64,000 nt of DNA. It comes from Parasponia andersonii (taxonomy: Eukaryota; Streptophyta; Magnoliopsida; Rosales; Cannabaceae). Positions 60,109-64,000 of this stretch are shown piece after piece. A program made the translations under genes and the position numbers. The notes below the pieces were generated by a model. That model was not told the DNA's origin and ran no database searches. It was given only the letters and a program-made list of their open reading frames with translations. The stretch's first letter is position 1. Each line of letters starts with the position of its first letter. The stretch lies in contig JXTB01000240.1 in NCBI GenBank assembly GCA_002914805.1, forward strand, positions 170,983 through 234,982. The letters are read 5' to 3'.

Positions 60109-60760
60109 TTGGACTACTTCTAACAGGTAGGCTCTAACTCTGTTCATTCCCAGTCCACGCGTAATTAAACCGTTCTCTGGGTAGGGTCTGCTTCCAACGG
60201 GTAGACCCTGACCCCTCTTACCTTTGTCTCACATGCGGCTAAAACACTCTCTAGGGAGGGTCTGCTTCCAACGGGTGGACCCTGACCCTGCTTTCCTTTA
60301 GCTTTTCGTATAGCTAAGATGCTCCTTAGGGAGGGTCTAATTCCAACGGGTAGACCCTGACCCCTCTTACCTTTTTCTCGTATGCGGCTAAAACGCTCTC
60401 TAGGGAGGGTCTGCTTCCAACGGGTGGACCCTGACCCTTCTTTCCTTTAGCTTTTCGTATAGCTAAGATGCTCCTTAGGGAGGGTCTACTTCCAACGGGT
60501 AGACTCTGTCCCTGCTTTCATTTAGCTTTTCGTATGGCTAAGGTGCTCTTTAGGGAGGGTCTACTTCCAACGGGTGGACCCTGACCGTGCTTTCCTTTAG
60601 CTTTTCGTATAGCTAAGATGCTCCTTCGGAAGGATCTACTTCCAATGGGTAGACCCTGTCCCTGCTTTCATTTAGTTTTTCATATGGCTAAGGTGCTCTT
60701 TAGGGAGGGTCTACTTCCAACGAGTAGACCCTGTCCCTGCTTTCCTTTGAGAGTAGGCAG
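60109..60760. repeat. 75-bp tandem array (array 1, Tat-C)
   Basis: About nine units; the core GGTCTRCTTCCAACGGGTRG recurs at about 60184, 60259, 60334, 60408, 60483, 60558, 60633 and 60708, exactly 74-75 bp apart. Alternate units contain either CTTTAGCTTTTCGTATAGCT or a TCTCGTATGCGGCTAAAAC variant, so a 150-bp higher-order pattern is visible in the first half. Confidence 0.9.
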
Positions 60761-60765
60761 CAAGT

Positions 60766-61395
60766 TTTCGTCGCACAACTCTTTCTTCTTTATACGTTTT
60801 CTCGGGCTGTCGGTAAGTCTTTTATTGCACGATGTGATTCCCATAGTACGATCATTTTTGAGGTCTGCTGGCAAGTTTTTGGTTGCACAACTCTTTCCTC
60901 TTCGTACATTTTTTTGGGCCATCGACTAGCATTTTACTACGCGATATGATTCCCATAGTACGATCGTTTTTGAGGTCTACTGGCAAGTTTTTGGTTGCGC
61001 AACTCTTTCCTCTTCATACGTTTTCTTGGGCCATCGGCTAACATTTTATTGCACGATGTAATTCCCATAGTACGATCGTTTTCGAGGTCCGCTGGCAAGT
61101 TTTTGGTTGCGCAGCTCTTTCCTCTTCGTACGTTTTCTCGGGCCATCAACTAACATTGTATTACACGATATGATTCCCATAGTACGATCATTTTTGAGGT
61201 TTGCTGGCAAGTTCTTGGTTGCGTAGCTCCTTCCTCTTCGTACGTTTTCTGGGGTCATTGGCAAGCGACGTGATCCCCGCAGTACGATCTTTATAAGGTC
61301 TGCTGGCAAGTTTTTGGTTGTGCAGTACTTTCCTCTTCGTACGTTTTCTCGGGTCGTCGGCAAGCGACGCGATCCCCAGAATATGATTCTTGATT
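60766..61395. repeat. 112-bp tandem array (array 2, Tat-C)
   Basis: About six units; ACTCTTTCCTCTTCGTAC-type starts lie at about 60777, 60889, 61001, 61112, 61224 and 61323. They share GGTCTGCTGGCAAGTTTTTG with the 101-bp units of Tat-B but contain extra sequence (CATTTTATTGCACGATGTGA type). Confidence 0.85.
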
Positions 61396-61552
61396 GCGCA
61401 AATAGTGCATGGGGTTTGCCACTATGGGCAGACCCCTTTTCCATAGCAATCTAAAGGATAAATCCGTGTGGTAGAAAACTTGACCTGTTTTGGAATTTAA
61501 GCTTTTTAATAATATAAGCATTTACATGGGTCTTACGATATTTACATGTGTC

Positions 61553-63826
61553 TCACACGTGAAACTTTTTCAAGTGTTGAGTGTTCCACGTGTTCGGTAG
61601 GCTCTTCCCAGTCTTGAGTTCTTTCAGGACATATGAACGATTGTCAAGTGCTTTGATCACCTCATAGGGTCCAACCCAGTTGGAGTCTAGCTTCGAGGAA
61701 TTCCTTGTTCTAACCTTCAAGACCCAATCCCTAGCATTAAATCGACGAGCGCTAACCTTCTTTGCATAGTAGGACCTAGCCTGCTGGTGGTATGAGGCCA
61801 GGTGGACTAGGGCTATGTTTCTCATTTCTTCCAGGAGGTCTGTGTCATGGCTTAGCTGCTGCTTGTTTAGTGGGGCATCTCTTACCACTTTGGAGCGAAG
61901 GGTCGGGAGGCCAATCTCGGTCGGGATCACAGCCTCTGACCCATAGACCACGGTGAATGGCATTCTTCCTGTCGACCTCCGCTCCGGTTCGATGGGCCCA
62001 CACAACGGCCGGTAGCTCTTCTAACCGCCTAGCTTTAGCCTCCTGCAAGGTCTTTTTGATATTGCTAAATATGGCCTTGTTCGTTGCCTCTGCTTGGCCG
62101 TTTCCCTGAGGGTAGTTCATGGATGAGAAACTGAGCCTTATATCATACAGCTTACACAGTTCCTTAAGCTTAGCATTCTAGAACTGTGTCCCATGATCAG
62201 TGTGTATCTCTTTCGAAATCTTGTATCGACAGATTATGTTTTTCCAAGTGAAGTTAATTGTTTCTGTCTTACTAACGGTCGCATAGGCTTCAGCTTCTAC
62301 CCATTTGGTGAAATAATTTGTGGCCAGTAAGATGTACCTTCTTCCCCTTGGCCTTCTGGGGAGCTCTCCGACGATGTCTAGGCCACATTTGGTAAACGAC
62401 CAAGGAGTTATGTTTGAATGAGTTCCTCCGCGGGTTAGCATTTCATGGGGGCAAACCTCTGGCACTTATCACATTTCTTAACAAATCGGGCTGCCTCGGT
62501 CATCATGTATAGCTAGAAGTATCCAGTCGTCAGAGCCTTGTGGGTGAGGCTACGTCCGCTAGAGTGGTTGCTACATACTCCCTCGTGGATTTCCTCCATC
62601 AGTTTCTGCGCTTCGATGGGACCTACACACCGTAGCATCGGTCCTATTGTCGATCTCCTATACAGTCGCTTCCCCACCATCGAGTATCTAACAGCCTTCA
62701 GTCTGATCGACCTTGCTTCTTGGAGGTCCACGAGCAGGTTTCCCAACGCCAAATACAGGGTGATGGGTTTCATCCACCCCTCGCCTGCGGAGCCGGTTGC
62801 AAATACATGGTGTGCGGGGGTCTCCGAATGGTCCTTCATGTTCTCGCTCTCTAGGAGAATCTCTGTGTGTCCGGTCGTTCCACCAATCCACGCACTCTTA
62901 GCTAGCTCGAGACCTTCTGATTCATCTCTTTAGGAATCTGTTCGATATTGAAACTACTAAAGCGGGCTTTTGCCCCCATTACCTTGGAGAAGTACCTGTG
63001 TAATCTCAGCTCTTTTACTTCGAAGTCTCCCCTGACCTGACCCGTGATCAACTGCGAGTCGGTCTTTACTATGATGCTCTCTACTCCGAAGTGTAGAGCT
63101 AGTTCAAGGCCTTGTAGCAGTGCCTCATACTCTGCCTCGTTGTTCGTTGCCTGGAAGCCGAGCCTCAAAGCTTTCTCTACTCTGAGTCCTATTAGGGTCT
63201 GCAAGACTATCCGGATACCTGACCGCGAGGCATTCGTGAATTCGTCGGTGTAGAGGGTCCAGGCTGAAGGGGGTTGAGGTTGAGACGGCTGGAGTGGGTC
63301 GTGCAGCTCACCGAAGGATTTGATTTCCACCAGGAAATCCGCCATGACTTGCATTTTCTTCGCCACTCGAGGCCGATACTCGATGTCATATATCTCCAGT
63401 TCGATGGCCCACTTGGTTAGTTGTCCCGATAGGTCCAGCTTGGGCAAGATTTGCCGGATCGGGAAATCCGTATATACAGTGACCAAGTGTGCCTCAAAGT
63501 ATTGCCTGAGTCTCTTCATAGGATTGACCAGAGCGAGGACTAGTTTCTCTGCCATACTATATCGCATCTCAGCATCCAGGAGCATGCGGCTTATATAAAA
63601 CACCAGCTTCTGCTTGCTGTCTTCCTCGACGAATAGTACCGCGCTAATCGCTACTTCAAACACTGCTAAATAAGTATACAGGCACTCCCCCTCTGCTGGG
63701 GAAGCCAGGATAGGCGGATGACTTAAGTATAGCTTGAGAGCTGTCAGTGCCTTATCCTGCTCCTCCCCCCAGACAGCAGTGGAGCTTCTCTTTAGGCACT
63801 GGAAGAAAGGCTTGCATCAACCAGAC
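61553..63826 (-). pseudogene. Tat-C pol remnant (dual RNase H, integrase)
   Basis: On minus from 63826: RT-RNase H linker, RNase H (VFYISRMLLDAEMRYSMAE), archaeal-type RNase H (LYTDEFTNASRSGIRIVL, where the DG of Tat-B is DE; NNEAEYEALLQGLELALHF), integrase zinc finger (HEGVCSNHSSGRSLTHKAL, KKCDKCQRFAP), integrase core (CGLDIVGELPRRP, IHTDHGTQF, NGQAEATNKA) and C-terminal part (RRFNARDWVLKVRTRNS, LDSNWVGPYEV). Frameshifts and stops occur near 62512, 62430, 62180 and 62010. The RNase H part is open for over 250 residues (63663-62902). Truncated on the right by unrelated DNA at about 63826. Confidence 0.87.
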
Positions 63827-64000
63827 ATCTATTGCATGAGTTAGTACGACCTCCTCTGAAAGAGTTAAGTACGACCAGAATGAAAAGGAAACTAGACTAA
63901 GCTTCATCAAACGGGTAACCTACAAAGAAAGAGAAACAAAATTTTCTCATTCAAGATTGACCAGTCATCTCATTTAAGTTATTACCCAGTTATATTGTTA
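63827..64000. other. Flanking DNA, nothing recognised
   Basis: AT-rich sequence after the Tat-C break; contains the short direct repeat GAGTTARTACGACC at 63838 and 63861. No gene seen. Confidence 0.5.

Larger units (their letters stand above)
57560..63826 (-). mobile_element. Tat-C: internal fragment of a Tat-lineage gypsy element
   Basis: Matches the interior of Tat-B from the exon 3 acceptor of the antisense gene to the RT/RNase H border of pol (minus). It has no LTRs. It shows the same order: antisense gene on +, tandem arrays, then integrase and RNase H on minus. Its antisense gene is the best preserved for exons 3 and 4. Confidence 0.85.

Overview
The window is nuclear DNA from a flowering plant, most likely a woody eudicot; I cannot name the species. 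The evidence is three intron-bearing plant genes with GT-AG introns, AT-rich intergenic DNA full of microsatellites, and plant-type transposons of six classes (Ty3/gypsy Tat, two Ty1/copia lineages, LINE, PIF/Harbinger, MITEs). There is no sign of bacterial, organellar or viral genome organisation.

Layout. 1-11.3 kb is transposon debris: a truncated Tat-type gypsy fragment (Tat-A, about 680-4461) next to a heavily decayed copia element (about 4470-8031) and LTR-like DNA. 13.3-35.0 kb is the genic island: a fasciclin-like arabinogalactan protein gene on + (13731-16901), a convergent minus-strand gene that matches succinate dehydrogenase subunit 6 (19325-24241), a dead PIF/Harbinger transposon (25918-29022), and a minus-strand strictosidine-synthase-like gene (30756-34927). 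All three host genes look intact after splicing. From memory, the Arabidopsis homologues SDH6 and SSL3 are neighbours on chromosome 1, so this pair may be conserved microsynteny.

36.1-47.2 kb is a LINE split by a nearly complete insertion, Tat-B (36583-46219), with paired LTRs and a perfect 5-bp target duplication GGAAC. 49.8-57.3 kb holds SIRE-type copia pieces in opposite orientations: an LTR plus an env-like/plant-transposon-domain ORF on minus, and gag-pol on plus. 57.6-63.8 kb is a third Tat copy (Tat-C) cut at both ends.

The most interesting biology is in the Tat family. All three copies carry a second gene on the strand opposite to pol, interrupted by introns at conserved positions and separated from pol by several tandem-repeat arrays. 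A long hairpin, with a compensatory base-pair change between copies, covers the polypurine tract next to the 3' LTR. In the SIRE-type region a 14-bp near-palindrome (GATGTT-RY-AACATC) recurs many times in both LTR and coding DNA. The retroelements themselves are all broken by stops, frameshifts and deletions, many of them C-to-T type changes expected from methylated DNA.
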